64,000 bases of DNA from Curtobacterium poinsettiae (GCF_025677645.1 NZ_CP106879.1:682001-746000), one strand, 5' to 3'. Positions 1-9,861 are shown, counted from the first letter of the stretch. Notes: generated from the sequence alone by a model not told the origin. Numbers and translations: made by a program.

Positions 1-311
1 ACCGTCTCGAGCACGGTGAGCGGTGCGAGCATCCGGTGCCGGGGGTCGACGTGGCCGATGTGCTCGCGGAGTTCACGGACGTCGACGCGTCCGAGCCGGC
101 GGCCCAGGACCTCGACCGTGCCCGCGGTGGGGTGCCCGGTGGCACCGAGGACGGCCAGCAACGTGGACTTGCCGGCACCGTTCGGTCCGAGCAGGGCCCA
201 GTGCTCCCCGCGTCGGACGGTCAGGTCGACGTCGTGCAGCAGGTCGCGGCCGGAGCGCGTGACGCGGACCCCGGTGGCGTTGATCAGGACGTCATCGTGC
301 GCGTCGGTCAT
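1..311 (-). CDS. ABC transporter ATP-binding protein (5' part, runs off the window)
   Basis: The reading frame is open from the ATG at 309-311 to the window edge, giving the first 103 residues. Residues 42-50 form a Walker A loop, GPNGAGKST, after a typical ABC N-terminal strand region, so this is an ATP-hydrolysing transporter subunit. The Q-loop, signature and Walker B lie outside the window. Its ATG overlaps the stop of the upstream regulator gene by 4 bp (ATGA), so the two are probably cotranscribed and translationally coupled. The substrate cannot be judged. Confidence 0.85.
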   Translation of the reverse strand, partial: MTDAHDDVLINATGVRVTRSGRDLLHDVDLTVRRGEHWALLGPNGAGKSTLLAVLGATGHPTAGTVEVLGRRLGRVDVRELREHIGHVDPRHRMLAPLTVLET

Positions 312-1624
312 GACCCCATCGTGCCCCACCGCGCCGTGACGTCGTCCACGTGGGCCCGCGCGATGTCGACGAAGAGCTCGGCGGCCGTCCGGGCGGCCAC
401 CGGTTCGCCGCTGCCCGCAGCCGCGTCGAGGGCGGACCAGAGCGCTCCGGCGTCCCACTGCCGGAACGCAGGGGCCTCGGGCAGCGCGTAGACGAGCCGG
501 CCGATCGCGAGGCGCAGTGCTCCTCGTTCCCACCGGTTGCCCGAGTGCTCGGCGAAGAACCGGCTCAGGGCGAAGGCACTGTCCGTGTACCGGTGGTCGC
601 GGACCTCGCCGTCGGTGCGGGCGCGCTCGACGAGGTCGTGGAACTCCTCGAGCGCGTCACCCTCGAGCGCCGGGAGCAGGCGCCGAGCAGCTGCCGTGAA
701 CAGCCCCGCGAGCAGCTCCATCGCGTCCCGCCACGCGGTGAGGGACGGTTCGGCGATCCGCACCATCCCGTGGTCGTCCTCGATCAGGGCGAGGTCGGCC
801 AGGCTCCTCAGGGCTTCGGCCACCCTGGCCGGAGGCGAGCCGGTCCGCGCCACCAGGCTCTGGAACGCGTGCGTCGAGCCGACGGGGAGCGCGCCGGTGC
901 GGATGTCCCGCAGGAGCGACCGCTCCGTCGCCGACCGACGGCGTTCGGAGGCGGACACGGCGAGGCCGGAGGGGTGTGGGATCCCGGCGTTCCGGCGTTG
1001 CACGTCGAAGAGCGCGGAGAGCTCGTGGACGGCCGTGTCCACGTCGTCGGCTGCACGGCCTGCGGCGACACGCTCGACCGCGGCGAGCCACGGGCCGAGT
1101 TGCGGGACGGTCCAGGGTTGGTTCGGGAACCTCGCCCATCGGAGTCGCTCGAACGCCTGCACGCCCAACGACCGGACCAGGCGGTTCGGGCAGTGCTCGA
1201 ACCAGAACTGGGCCGTGGTCGCGAACGCCGCGCGGTACTCCGGCTGCCGGAGCGCCGCGAGTGACCGTGTGCTGGCGGCAGCGGTGCCCAGGCGTTGCAC
1301 GAGGTCGTCCGACAGCACCGGCACGGTCGCCCGCATCGCCGGGCCCATCAGGGCGACCCAGAAGTCGTACCCGTCCGAGATGTCCTCGTCGGAGAGCCCG
1401 TCGTACTCCCACGACCCGTCGCTCCGGAGCGTGAACAGCCCGAGGTCCTGCAGGCGGGCGGCTGCGGCGCGCAGCCGTGCTCGGGGTGCCCCCTGCGTGA
1501 CAGCGAGGTGGTCGACGTCGACCACGACGGCGTCCCCTGGACCGGAACGGACGTGGGCGAGCAGGGCGATGTACGCGTCGTCGTTCACCGACGCCCACGG
1601 ATCACCCCACTCGCCGGTGACCAC
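308..1624 (-). CDS. Duplicated GntR/FCD-like transcriptional regulator
   Basis: This 438-residue protein looks like two regulator units in tandem. Each half has a winged-helix-like N-terminal part (near residues 15-75 and 225-300) followed by an all-helical FCD-like part. The segments [11 protein letters not shown] and [11 protein letters not shown] sit in equivalent places in the two halves and match FGVQHSGNPLV in the single-unit neighbour just upstream. The start is GTG, three bases after the stop of that neighbour. The gene probably regulates the ABC transporter it overlaps by 4 bp. The GntR family is clear in the neighbour; the assignment of both halves here rests on the shared motif. 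Confidence 0.7.
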   Translation of the reverse strand: MVTGEWGDPWASVNDDAYIALLAHVRSGPGDAVVVDVDHLAVTQGAPRARLRAAAARLQDLGLFTLRSDGSWEYDGLSDEDISDGYDFWVALMGPAMRATVPVLSDDLVQRLGTAAASTRSLAALRQPEYRAAFATTAQFWFEHCPNRLVRSLGVQAFERLRWARFPNQPWTVPQLGPWLAAVERVAAGRAADDVDTAVHELSALFDVQRRNAGIPHPSGLAVSASERRRSATERSLLRDIRTGALPVGSTHAFQSLVARTGSPPARVAEALRSLADLALIEDDHGMVRIAEPSLTAWRDAMELLAGLFTAAARRLLPALEGDALEEFHDLVERARTDGEVRDHRYTDSAFALSRFFAEHSGNRWERGALRLAIGRLVYALPEAPAFRQWDAGALWSALDAAAGSGEPVAARTAAELFVDIARAHVDDVTARWGTMGS

Positions 1625-1627
1625 GGG

Positions 1628-2296
1628 TCAGCCGCGGTCGGCGCGGACCGCTTCGATGTGCTGCTCGAAGTTGCGCGTGAGGGCTCGTCCGGCCTCGGCG
1701 GCACCTTCGCCGTCGCGCTCGGTGAGCGCTTCGCGCAGGATCGAGAAGAACGCCTCGGACCCCCACTGCTCGAACGCCGGCGTGGGGTTGAGCGTGAAGC
1801 GGACCCGCTCCATGGCCCCGACGGCCGCGTTCTGCACCAGGGGGTTGCCGGAGTGCTGGACGCCGAACTCGATGATCTCGGTGAGCGCGCCACTGAAGCC
1901 GTAGTCCCGCACCTTGCGCATGCGGTCGGCCTTGTCGAGCAGCGCGGTGAGGGCTTCGACGTCCTCGTCGCTGTACTCGGGGACGCCCCAGCGCAGGCTG
2001 AGCTCGAAGAACCCGGCGGTCGCGCGGGTCGCGATGACCCAGTCCTCGAAGGTCGGGGTGGCGACGCGGGTGTACCGGTTCGCCTCCATCTCGACCAGGC
2101 CGATGTCGACGAGCTTCGCGATCGCCTCGCGGATCGGGGTGCGACTCACACCCAGCCACTGCACCAGCTCGTCGTCGTTCAGGCGCTCACCGTGCTGCAG
2201 CGTGCCGTCGCGCAGGGCCGCGAGCATCTTGTCGTAGACGACGTCACGCAGGAGCTTCCGGGGAGAGCTCTCCACGGTGGACTTGGGGACCGGCAT
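1628..2296 (-). CDS. GntR family (FCD-type) transcriptional regulator
   Basis: This 222-residue protein has a GntR winged helix at residues 15-80, including the recognition-helix signature SRTPIREAI at 51-59, followed by a helical ligand-binding domain. A GAGGAG ribosome binding site lies just before the ATG. It heads an operon with the duplicated regulator and the ABC ATPase. The upstream region carries a perfect 12-bp palindrome, which could be an autoregulatory operator. GntR/FCD proteins usually sense small carboxylates or sugars acids; the ligand here is unknown. Confidence 0.85.
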   Translation of the reverse strand: MPVPKSTVESSPRKLLRDVVYDKMLAALRDGTLQHGERLNDDELVQWLGVSRTPIREAIAKLVDIGLVEMEANRYTRVATPTFEDWVIATRATAGFFELSLRWGVPEYSDEDVEALTALLDKADRMRKVRDYGFSGALTEIIEFGVQHSGNPLVQNAAVGAMERVRFTLNPTPAFEQWGSEAFFSILREALTERDGEGAAEAGRALTRNFEQHIEAVRADRG

Positions 2297-2347
2297 GTCA
2301 TCTCCTCGAGGACGAAATCGACACTCGAAATCCTAGCGTGTCAATAT

Positions 2348-2359
2348 GCAAACGTTTGC
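2348..2359. promoter_or_regulatory. Perfect palindrome GCAAACGTTTGC, candidate operator
   Basis: The 12-bp perfect dyad lies 52 bp before the GntR gene and 30 bp after the end of the oxidoreductase gene. A TTGACA hexamer on the minus strand (2337-2342) sits beside it, so it overlaps a plausible promoter for the regulator operon. The core CAAACGTTTG resembles LacI-type operators as much as GntR ones, so the bound protein is not settled. Confidence 0.5.
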
Positions 2360-2388
2360 TAAATCAACCGCTCGGGGAGCTTGCCCGA

Positions 2389-3366
2389 TCAGCCCGCGAC
2401 GGCGACGACCGTCCGACCGTGCACTCGCCCAGCGACGACCTCGGCACCCACCGCGATGGCTTGCTCGGGCGTGACCGTGCGGGTGACGTCGGCCAGGAGT
2501 GCTGCGTCGAGATCGGTCGCGAGCCGGTCCCACGCCCGACGTCGGAGCTCCAGCGGCGCGTCGACGGAGTTGATCCCGAGCAGCGACACCGACCGCAGGA
2601 TGAACGGCAGCACGGTCGTCGGCAGCGCGGAGTCCTGCGCCAGCCCGCACGCCGTGACGGCACCACCCCACCGGGTCGATGCCAGCACGTTCGCCAGCGT
2701 GGCCCCGCCGACGCTGTCCACCGCTCCGGCCCAGGTGGCACGCTGCATCGGCTTGCCCGGCTCGGACAGGCTGGCGCGGTCGCCCACCTCGGTCGCGCCC
2801 AGGCGGCGGAGCGAGTCCGTGTTGGCCGCGCGACCGGTCGACGCCGTCACCCGGTACCCGCGGGCCACGAGGAGCGCGATCGCCACCGTGCCGACCCCGC
2901 CGGACGCCCCGGTCACGAGCACCGGTCCGTCGTCCGGTGCGACGAAGCGCTCGAGGGCGAGCACACTGAGCATCGCCGTGAACCCCGCCGTACCGATGGC
3001 CGCGGCGAACGAGTCGTCGATCGCCTCGGGCAGCACGACGAGCGACCCGGACGGCACCACGGCCTGCGTCGCCCAGCCCCCGTGCCGGGTCTCACCCAGG
3101 CCGGCGCCGTTCAGCACCACCCGGTCACCGATCGCGACCTCGTGCACACCCGGTCCGAGCCCCGACACCGTGCCGACCACGTCGATCCCCGGCACGAGCG
3201 GATCGAGCCGGGCGACGCCGGGGTTCCGCGCGACGGCCAGGCCGTCCTTGTAGTTGACGCTCGAGTACGTGACGTCGACGAGGGCCTCGCCCTCGGCCGG
3301 ATCCGGCAGGTCGACGTCGGTGACGGTTGGCGGGGCTGCACTGGACACGAGGACGGCGCGGGTCAT
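2389..3366 (-). CDS. YhdH/YhfP family quinone oxidoreductase (acryloyl-CoA reductase type)
   Basis: This 325-residue medium-chain dehydrogenase/reductase has a GroES-like N-terminal half with SSVNYKDGLA (residues 35-44) and a Rossmann half with VTGASGGVG (151-159). There are no zinc ligands, as in the quinone reductase/YhdH branch, whose characterised member reduces acryloyl-CoA with NADPH. The start at 3366 is chosen because TAGCGT lies 7 bases upstream, giving a leaderless transcript; the open frame extends further upstream but without family similarity. The true substrate is unknown. Confidence 0.85.
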   Translation of the reverse strand: MTRAVLVSSAAPPTVTDVDLPDPAEGEALVDVTYSSVNYKDGLAVARNPGVARLDPLVPGIDVVGTVSGLGPGVHEVAIGDRVVLNGAGLGETRHGGWATQAVVPSGSLVVLPEAIDDSFAAAIGTAGFTAMLSVLALERFVAPDDGPVLVTGASGGVGTVAIALLVARGYRVTASTGRAANTDSLRRLGATEVGDRASLSEPGKPMQRATWAGAVDSVGGATLANVLASTRWGGAVTACGLAQDSALPTTVLPFILRSVSLLGINSVDAPLELRRRAWDRLATDLDAALLADVTRTVTPEQAIAVGAEVVAGRVHGRTVVAVAG

Positions 3367-3400
3367 GCGCCGGACGCTACCCCGGGCCTCCCGGCGGCCT

Positions 3401-3498
3401 GCCCGTTCTTTCCCAGAACGCGCGCGATGCCTGGTGATTTCGGGCGTACCGGGGCGGCACAATCGACCAGGTACGCCCGATTCGACCTGGTACGCCCG
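3401..3498. repeat. Dispersed palindromic repeat, family B copy 1
   Basis: A hairpin CGTTCT-TTCCC-AGAACG (3404-3420) is followed by CGGGCGTACC (3441-3450) and two inverted copies, GGTACGCCCG, at 3470-3479 and 3489-3498. The same hairpin and the same inverted pair recur in the same order at 29549-29630. Both copies lie at gene 3' ends, which fits a terminator or REP-like element. This copy lies between the YhdH-type gene and pfkA. Confidence 0.7.
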
Positions 3499-3542
3499 AA
3501 ACCGCCCAGTCCAGCCGCCCCAGCCCGCCCCAGCCAGCCCAC

Positions 3543-4571
<1,029 letters not shown>

Positions 4572-4644
4572 GGGAACTCCGTCGTCGGGTGGTGGGGATC
4601 AGTGCCCATCATGACTGACGGTGGTTCCGCATTACCATCCCCGT

Positions 4645-5613
4645 GTGTCCCTGCTCGCTTCCGCTTCGCCGCCTGCGGCCGCTGGTGCGTCCGGCGATGC
4701 GTCTCGCGTCGACACGGTGTACCGGCCTGGAGGCGCGGTGGACGTCGCGTCGACCCTACGGCCCCTGCAGCGCGGCTCCGGCGACCCGGCCTTCCAGGTG
4801 GTCGGCGGCGTCGTGTGGCTCGCGCTGCGCACGCCCTCCGGTCCCGCTTCCGTGGCGATCCGGCGGGCCGGCGACACGATCGCGGTGTCGGCGTGGGGCG
4901 ACGGTGCTGCGTGGGCCGTTTCCCACGCTCCGGAGATGCTCGGTCGCGGCGACGACTGGGACGGGTTCGACGTCACGCGCCACGAGTTCCTCGCCGCCGC
5001 CCGCCACAAGCAGCCCGGGCTCCGGCTGCTCCGCACGAACACCGTGGTCGCGATGCTCGTGCCGGCGATCATGGAGCAGAAGGTGACCTCGCGCCAGGCG
5101 TGGGGGGCGTGGCGGTACCTGCTCCGTCGGCACGGCACCCCGGCGCCCGGTCCGGCACCCGCGGGCATGATGGTGCCGCCGGACGCTCCGACGTGGGCGC
5201 GGATCCCGAGCTGGGAGTGGCACCGTGCCGGCATCGAACCGGGGCGCTCGGCCACCGTGATGCGTGCCGTGAAGCTCGCGCCGGCACTCGAGCGGACCCT
5301 GGCCCACGGCCGCGGTGGCGAGGTCGTGTCCACGAAGCTGCAGACGATCCCCGGGGTCGGCCGGTGGACCGCCGCCGAGACCGCGCAGCGCTCCCACGGT
5401 GACCCGGATTCGCCGAGCGTGGGGGACTTCCACGTGCCGGCGCTCGTCGGGTGGGCACTCACGGGCGCCCCCGTGGACGACGACGGGATGCTCGAGCTGC
5501 TCGAACCCTGGCGCGGGCACCGGGAGCGTGTCGTGCGGTTGATCGGCGGCTCCGGGTTCCGGAAGCCGTCGTTCGGGCCGCGGATCACGATCCAGGACCA
5601 CCGGGGCCACTGA
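4645..5613 (+). CDS. HhH-GPD family DNA glycosylase (AlkA-like 3-methyladenine glycosylase)
   Basis: The protein of about 322 residues has an AlkA-like layout with a helix-hairpin-helix LQTIPGVGRWTAAETAQ and, some 20 residues on, the catalytic-Asp region SVGDFHVP. The family excises alkylated bases by cleaving the N-glycosidic bond. The GTG at 4645 is preferred over the upstream GTG at 4621 because TACCAT ends exactly 6 bases before it, as in other leaderless genes here. The gene is divergent from pfkA. Substrate range cannot be told. Confidence 0.85.
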   Translation: MSLLASASPPAAAGASGDASRVDTVYRPGGAVDVASTLRPLQRGSGDPAFQVVGGVVWLALRTPSGPASVAIRRAGDTIAVSAWGDGAAWAVSHAPEMLGRGDDWDGFDVTRHEFLAAARHKQPGLRLLRTNTVVAMLVPAIMEQKVTSRQAWGAWRYLLRRHGTPAPGPAPAGMMVPPDAPTWARIPSWEWHRAGIEPGRSATVMRAVKLAPALERTLAHGRGGEVVSTKLQTIPGVGRWTAAETAQRSHGDPDSPSVGDFHVPALVGWALTGAPVDDDGMLELLEPWRGHRERVVRLIGGSGFRKPSFGPRITIQDHRGH

Positions 5614-5626
5614 GCGGCGGTCCGTG

Positions 5627-5692
5627 GAACACCGGTGTTCGCACCTTGAACACCCGCACGCGGGTGTTCAGCGCGTGGACACCGGTGTCTTG
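5627..5692. repeat. Double-palindrome repeat, family A copy 1
   Basis: ACACCGGTGT occurs at 5629-5638 and 5679-5688, with centres exactly 50 bp apart. Between them lies a further inverted repeat, GAACACCCG to CGGGTGTTC (5648-5669). The element fills the gap between two convergent genes. Copies 2 and 3 are at 23795-23860 and 26056-26127. A transcript from either strand could form strong hairpins, so a bidirectional terminator is likely. Confidence 0.8.
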
Positions 5693-5699
5693 CGGGGTG

Positions 5700-6557
5700 T
5701 CAGGGGTGGCGGGTGCCCTCACCGGCCAGCACGGCGCGGTAGCCCTCACGGAACGTCGGGTACTGGGGCGTCCATCCCGTCGACCGGAGCAACGCGTTCG
5801 ACAGGCGCTTGTCGCCGCCGGCCTGCCGCGCGTCACCGTCGCCCGTCGACGGCTCGGCGACGTGGAGTTCGTCGGCCAGGAACCGCAGCACGTCGTCCAG
5901 CCGGCTCGGCTCGTCGTCCGTCCCCAGGTAGAGCGGTGCCGGGTCGGGCAGGGCCGCCAGGCGCACGAGCGCGGCGGCGGCGTCGTCGCGGTGGATGCGG
6001 TTCGTGTGCGGTGAAGTGCCCGGCGCCAGCCGTGCGGATCCGGACCGGACCTGGTCGATGAGCCGCTCGCGGCCCGGACCGTAGACGCCCGACAGCCGGA
6101 CCAGCACGGCGCCGGGGGCGCGCTCGCGCAGCAGGACCTCGGCCTCGACCAGGACCTCGGCGGTCGGGGTCGCCCCACGCGCGAGTGTCTCCTCGGTGAC
6201 CTCGCTGCCGTCCGAGACGTCGTACACGGCGGTCGAGGACACGACGAGCACCCGGGGGTCGGCCTCCGAGGCGTCGATGCCGTCGAGCACGTTGCGCAGG
6301 CCGTCGACGTAGGTGGCGCGGTACTCGTCGACGTCGCGGCTGCCGGCGGCGAAGGCCACGACGACGACGCTCGTGTCGGCGGGGATCTCGGGGACCTCGT
6401 GGCGCAGGTCGACGCTCCGGCCGGTGATCGGTGCGGGGATCAGCTCGGCGCGGCGGCGGAGTCCGATCACGTGGTGGCCCTGGTCGGCGAAGCGCAGGCC
6501 GGCTTCGGTCCCGAGGTCGCCGCATCCGGCGATGACGGCTGTCGTGGAGTTCTGCAC
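5700..6557 (-). CDS. NAD(P)-binding epimerase/dehydratase-like protein
   Basis: The protein of about 285 residues begins with an extended-SDR-type dinucleotide motif, AGCGDLG, and has SSTAVYD and SGVYGPGR, which resemble the active-site and substrate-binding segments of YeeZ-like sugar epimerase relatives. The usual YxxxK is not evident, so catalysis is uncertain. GTG at 6557 places the Rossmann strand next to the N-terminus; an ATG at 6581 is an alternative start. It is convergent with the glycosylase gene, with repeat family A between them. Confidence 0.75.
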   Translation of the reverse strand: MQNSTTAVIAGCGDLGTEAGLRFADQGHHVIGLRRRAELIPAPITGRSVDLRHEVPEIPADTSVVVVAFAAGSRDVDEYRATYVDGLRNVLDGIDASEADPRVLVVSSTAVYDVSDGSEVTEETLARGATPTAEVLVEAEVLLRERAPGAVLVRLSGVYGPGRERLIDQVRSGSARLAPGTSPHTNRIHRDDAAAALVRLAALPDPAPLYLGTDDEPSRLDDVLRFLADELHVAEPSTGDGDARQAGGDKRLSNALLRSTGWTPQYPTFREGYRAVLAGEGTRHP

Positions 6558-6602
6558 GGCTCGACCTTGGCACGGTCTCATGGTGGAAGGCGGGGAGCTT
6601 TG

Positions 6603-6617
6603 TGATAATTGTTCTCA
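6603..6617. promoter_or_regulatory. Fur/Zur-like dyad upstream of a secreted protein
   Basis: TGATAATTGTTCTCA fits the 7-1-7 pattern TGANAANNNTTNTCA seen in Fur-family operators. It is an AT-rich island in a GC-rich intergenic region, 40 bp before the ATG at 6657 and in promoter position. Zur would be the natural candidate if the product handles zinc, but no regulator gene is in the window. Confidence 0.45.
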
Positions 6618-6656
6618 ACTGGGCGACCACCGTCCGGTCTTCCCGACAGGAGCTCC

Positions 6657-8021
6657 ATGTCCGCTCGATCCCTGCGTCTCCTCCCCGCACTCGTCCTCGC
6701 GGGGCTCGTCCCGCTCGTCGGCGCCGCGATCGCCGTCCCCGCCTCGGCTGCACCCACCGTGACCCGGACCGCCCACCACAGCTGGCTCGTCACGGCCGAT
6801 CCGACGGCGAAGCGCGTGTACGTCAACGACGCCGTGACGGGCCGGCGGACCGCCACCCTGAGCGGGATCGAGTTCGGCACCCACGCGGGCTCCGTGCAGC
6901 TCGGCCACGGGCGGATCGCGTTCATGGACGAGTCGAAGCCGCAGCTCGACGTCCTCGCCATCGGCCCCCGCGGCACGGCTCGCATTGCGCAGCACTACGC
7001 GATCCCGAACGGCGACGGCAGATGGGAGCGCGCCGGCTGGCTGTCCACCGACACCGCGCGGCGTCACCTGGCGGTCGGTTCCGACTTCGACGGCTCCGAG
7101 CGCCAGCGGGTCACGGTGATCGACCTGCGGCGGAAGACGGAGCGCACTGCTCGGATCGACACCTCGGCCGTGCAGCTCGCCACGACGGGCAAGCGCGGCA
7201 CGGAAGAGGTGGAGACGTTCCTGGTCGGCAGCCCCCTGCGCCTGGTGGTCACCGCGGGCGGACGACTCGACGCCTACTCCGTCTCGGCGATCATGCAGGG
7301 CGCAACGCATCCGCGCCCGGTCGCGACCACGCCACTCGGCGCCTACCCGCACGGCCCGATCGTCAACGCCACCGGGACGGTGATCGGCTCCGACCTCGCC
7401 GCCGGCGTGCAGACCGTCCGGGTGACGCGGACCGGCTTCACGAGCTCCCGGTCCGTCGCCTACCCGAAGCCGAGCGAGCAGAGCTACCGACCCCGCATGG
7501 CACCGGACGGCACGACCGCGGTGGGCACGCAGGCCGGGACCACGGCCGCGGGCACCCCGTGGAACGCCGTCCCCGCCTACCTGACCACCTCGTCGACGTC
7601 GTCCAGCAGGATCAGCAGTGTCGACCTCGGCACCGGGTCCTTCACCCGGGTCGCCGTCACCGCCCGGTTCGCCGCCGTCGCGCTGACGTCGGGTACCGGG
7701 GACTCGCTCGTCCTGGTGCGGAAGCAGGCCGACGGTGTCTACTCCGGCCGCACGACCTCGGTCCCGCTCACGCCGTTGCGCAAGGGGCCCGTCGCCGCAC
7801 AGTCGGCCGCCGGCACGTCGGTGCGGTTCACCGCGGCGACCGACGACGGCCGCAGCGTGTTCGTGACGCGGGGCGACGAGGGGAAGATCACCCAGATCGA
7901 CACGACCGGTGCGAAGCCATCCGTGCTCCGCACCATCACGCTGCCCACGGCGCTCGCCGGGGGTGGGTACCTGACCACGGTCGACTCGACGGTGGCCCCG
8001 TACGACCTCAGCGGTCGCTGA
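6657..8021 (+). CDS. Secreted beta-propeller-like protein, possibly a metallochaperone
   Basis: This 454-residue protein has a cleavable signal peptide (cut near residue 32, after ASA) and repeated blade-like segments such as RVYVNDAVTGRRTATL and SSVDLGTGSFTRVAV that suggest a beta-propeller. A GGAG site precedes the ATG. The Fur/Zur-like box upstream and the exported propeller recall the zinc chaperone AztD, but no aztABC transporter genes are adjacent and His-rich stretches are few (THAGSVQLGHG near residue 80). The propeller fold is moderately likely; the metal role is a hypothesis. Confidence 0.6.
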   Translation: MSARSLRLLPALVLAGLVPLVGAAIAVPASAAPTVTRTAHHSWLVTADPTAKRVYVNDAVTGRRTATLSGIEFGTHAGSVQLGHGRIAFMDESKPQLDVLAIGPRGTARIAQHYAIPNGDGRWERAGWLSTDTARRHLAVGSDFDGSERQRVTVIDLRRKTERTARIDTSAVQLATTGKRGTEEVETFLVGSPLRLVVTAGGRLDAYSVSAIMQGATHPRPVATTPLGAYPHGPIVNATGTVIGSDLAAGVQTVRVTRTGFTSSRSVAYPKPSEQSYRPRMAPDGTTAVGTQAGTTAAGTPWNAVPAYLTTSSTSSSRISSVDLGTGSFTRVAVTARFAAVALTSGTGDSLVLVRKQADGVYSGRTTSVPLTPLRKGPVAAQSAAGTSVRFTAATDDGRSVFVTRGDEGKITQIDTTGAKPSVLRTITLPTALAGGGYLTTVDSTVAPYDLSGR

Positions 8022-8064
8022 CCGGCCGACCGGTCGGCCGAACCGCTGACTGCCCGGCCGACCA

Positions 8065-8096
8065 GCCGCCGACCGCCCCTCGGGGTGGTCGGCGGC
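8065..8096 (+). terminator. Stem-loop between the secreted protein and the TmrB-like gene
   Basis: GCCGCCGACC (8065-8074) pairs with GGTCGGCGGC (8087-8096) around a short inner stem. A separate 16-bp palindrome, GGCCGACCGGTCGGCC, lies at 8024-8039. There is no T-run, as is common in high-GC actinobacteria. The -10 box of the next gene starts at 8097. Confidence 0.55.
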
Positions 8097-8108
8097 TAGG
8101 GTCCTGGT

Positions 8109-8636
8109 GTGATCGTCTGGTTGAACGGAACACACGGGGCGGGCAAGACCACGACGAGCCGACTGCTCCAGCCGCTGCTGCCCGGCTCGCGGATCCTCGA
8201 TGCCGAGAAGGTCGGCGAGGTGCTGATGGACGTCACGCCGGGGCTGCCGGAGAGCGACAACTTTCAGCACTGGGACCCGTGGCGGCCGCTCGTGGTCGAG
8301 ACCGCTCGCCGGGTGCACGACTACGTGGGCGGGCCGCTCATCATGCCGATGACGGTCCTGGTCGAGGCGTACTGGCGTGAGATCGCCGCGGGGCTCGATG
8401 CTCACGGAATCCCGGTCCGGCACTTCCTGCTGCACGTCGACGAGTCGACGCTCCGCGACCGGATCCAGAACGACCCGATCGTGGGGCCGTCCACGTTCCG
8501 GTTCGCGTACGTCGACGCCTACGCCGAGGCGGCGCGCGGCTGGCTGCACGCCGAGGCCGAGGTCATCGACGCGACCGACGTCCCTGCCACCGAGGTGGCC
8601 CGAGCCGTCGCGGACGCGGTGACGTCAGCGCGCTGA
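8109..8636 (+). CDS. TmrB-like P-loop NTPase
   Basis: This 175-residue protein begins with a P-loop, GTHGAGKT (residues 7-14). The opening MIVWLNG, the DAEKVGE segment and the DNFQHWDPWRPL region parallel Bacillus TmrB, a protein linked to tunicamycin resistance. TAGGGT lies exactly 6 bases before the GTG start, so the mRNA is probably leaderless. It stands alone between a stem-loop and terC. Whether it confers resistance is not known; other AAA_33-type kinases have similar P-loops. Confidence 0.7.
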   Translation: MIVWLNGTHGAGKTTTSRLLQPLLPGSRILDAEKVGEVLMDVTPGLPESDNFQHWDPWRPLVVETARRVHDYVGGPLIMPMTVLVEAYWREIAAGLDAHGIPVRHFLLHVDESTLRDRIQNDPIVGPSTFRFAYVDAYAEAARGWLHAEAEVIDATDVPATEVARAVADAVTSAR

Positions 8637-8755
8637 CAGGACGAGCCTGTCCGCCGCACGCAGCCTCCGGGTTCGCCACCGCCCGGATCATGCCGGAGAC
8701 TGGTGCGGGTCGCTCACGAAGCTGCCCGCCCCACCACCAGCAAGGAAGGCTCCGC

Positions 8756-9853
8756 ATGCCCGAGCTCCCCGTCGTGTTCGAAGTCGGCTCGATGATCGCC
8801 CTGGTCGCGATCCTGCTCGCCGACCTGCTCATCGTCGCGCGTCGCCCGCACGTGCCGACGCTGCGCGAATCCGGCGTCTGGGTGGGCATCTACGTCGGGC
8901 TCGCACTGGTCTTCGCGGTGCTCATGCTGGTCTTCGCCGGTGGCGACTCCGCGGGGCAGTTCCTGGCGGGCTGGCTGACCGAGTACAGCCTGAGCATCGA
9001 CAACCTGTTCGTGTTCGTCATCATCATGGCGCGCTTCTCGGTGCCGAAGAAGATCCAGCAGGAGGTGCTGCTGCTCGGCATCATCATCGCGCTCGTGCTC
9101 CGCGGGATCTTCATCCTGGTCGGCGCGCAGCTCATCGAGAACTTCTCGTGGATCTTCTACATCTTCGGCGCCTGGCTGATCTGGACGGCGATCCAGCAGC
9201 TCCGCGGCGAGGACGAGGACGACCAGAAGGACACCTTCATCGTCCGGCTGCTCCGCCGCCGGGTCCGACTCACCGACACGTACGACGGCATGAAGTTCCG
9301 CACCCACCACGACGGTGTCCGGCACTTCACGCCGCTGCTCATCGTGCTCATCGCGATCGGCACCACCGACCTGCTGTTCGCGCTCGACTCGATCCCGGCG
9401 ATCTTCGGCATCACCGAGAGCCCCTTCATCGTGTTCACCGCGAACGTCTTCGCGCTGATGGGTCTGCGCCAGCTCTACTTCCTGCTGGGCGGACTGCTCG
9501 AGCGTCTCGTCTACCTGAAGTACGGCATCGCCGTGATCCTGGCCTTCATCGGTGTGAAGCTCGTCCTGCACGCGCTGCACGACAACGAGCTGCCGTTCCT
9601 GAACGGCGGCCACCACATCGAGTGGGCGCCGGAGATCAACACGTGGGTGTCCCTGCTGGTGATCGTCGCCGCGATGGCCGTGTCGACGCTGGCGAGCCTC
9701 GTCCGCATGCGCGGGGAGACCCCCGCGACCGACGACGGCGCCGTGACGAACACCGCGACCGACGGCGAAGCGGCGACCGACGACGACCGGGCCGACCAGG
9801 ACCGATCCGACCAGGACCGATCCGACCAGGACCGCGCCCGCACCGCCGACTGA
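8756..9853 (+). CDS. TerC family integral membrane protein
   Basis: This 365-residue protein has seven or more membrane segments and the family hallmarks TEYSLSIDNLFVF and TTDLLFALDSIPAIFG, whose acidic residues lie inside membrane helices. TerC proteins are implicated in manganese export or metal loading of exported enzymes. The ATG at 8756 follows an AAGGAAGG ribosome binding site; an upstream ATG at 8690 lacks one. The acidic C-terminal tail holds a short tandem peptide repeat, DQDRS, encoded by 15-bp DNA repeats. Confidence 0.9.
   Translation: MPELPVVFEVGSMIALVAILLADLLIVARRPHVPTLRESGVWVGIYVGLALVFAVLMLVFAGGDSAGQFLAGWLTEYSLSIDNLFVFVIIMARFSVPKKIQQEVLLLGIIIALVLRGIFILVGAQLIENFSWIFYIFGAWLIWTAIQQLRGEDEDDQKDTFIVRLLRRRVRLTDTYDGMKFRTHHDGVRHFTPLLIVLIAIGTTDLLFALDSIPAIFGITESPFIVFTANVFALMGLRQLYFLLGGLLERLVYLKYGIAVILAFIGVKLVLHALHDNELPFLNGGHHIEWAPEINTWVSLLVIVAAMAVSTLASLVRMRGETPATDDGAVTNTATDGEAATDDDRADQDRSDQDRSDQDRARTAD
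9792..9834 (+). repeat. 15-bp tandem repeat in the terC 3' end
   Basis: GACCAGGACCGATCC is repeated almost three times and encodes DQDRS units in the hydrophilic tail of TerC. Such repeats change copy number easily, so the tail length is probably variable between strains. Confidence 0.7.
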
Positions 9854-9861
9854 AACCCGTC

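Noticed and set aside
8637..8755. Possible yybP-ykoY manganese riboswitch before terC
   Set aside because: terC genes often carry one, but the conserved GGGGAGTA-type and paired-loop sequences are absent.
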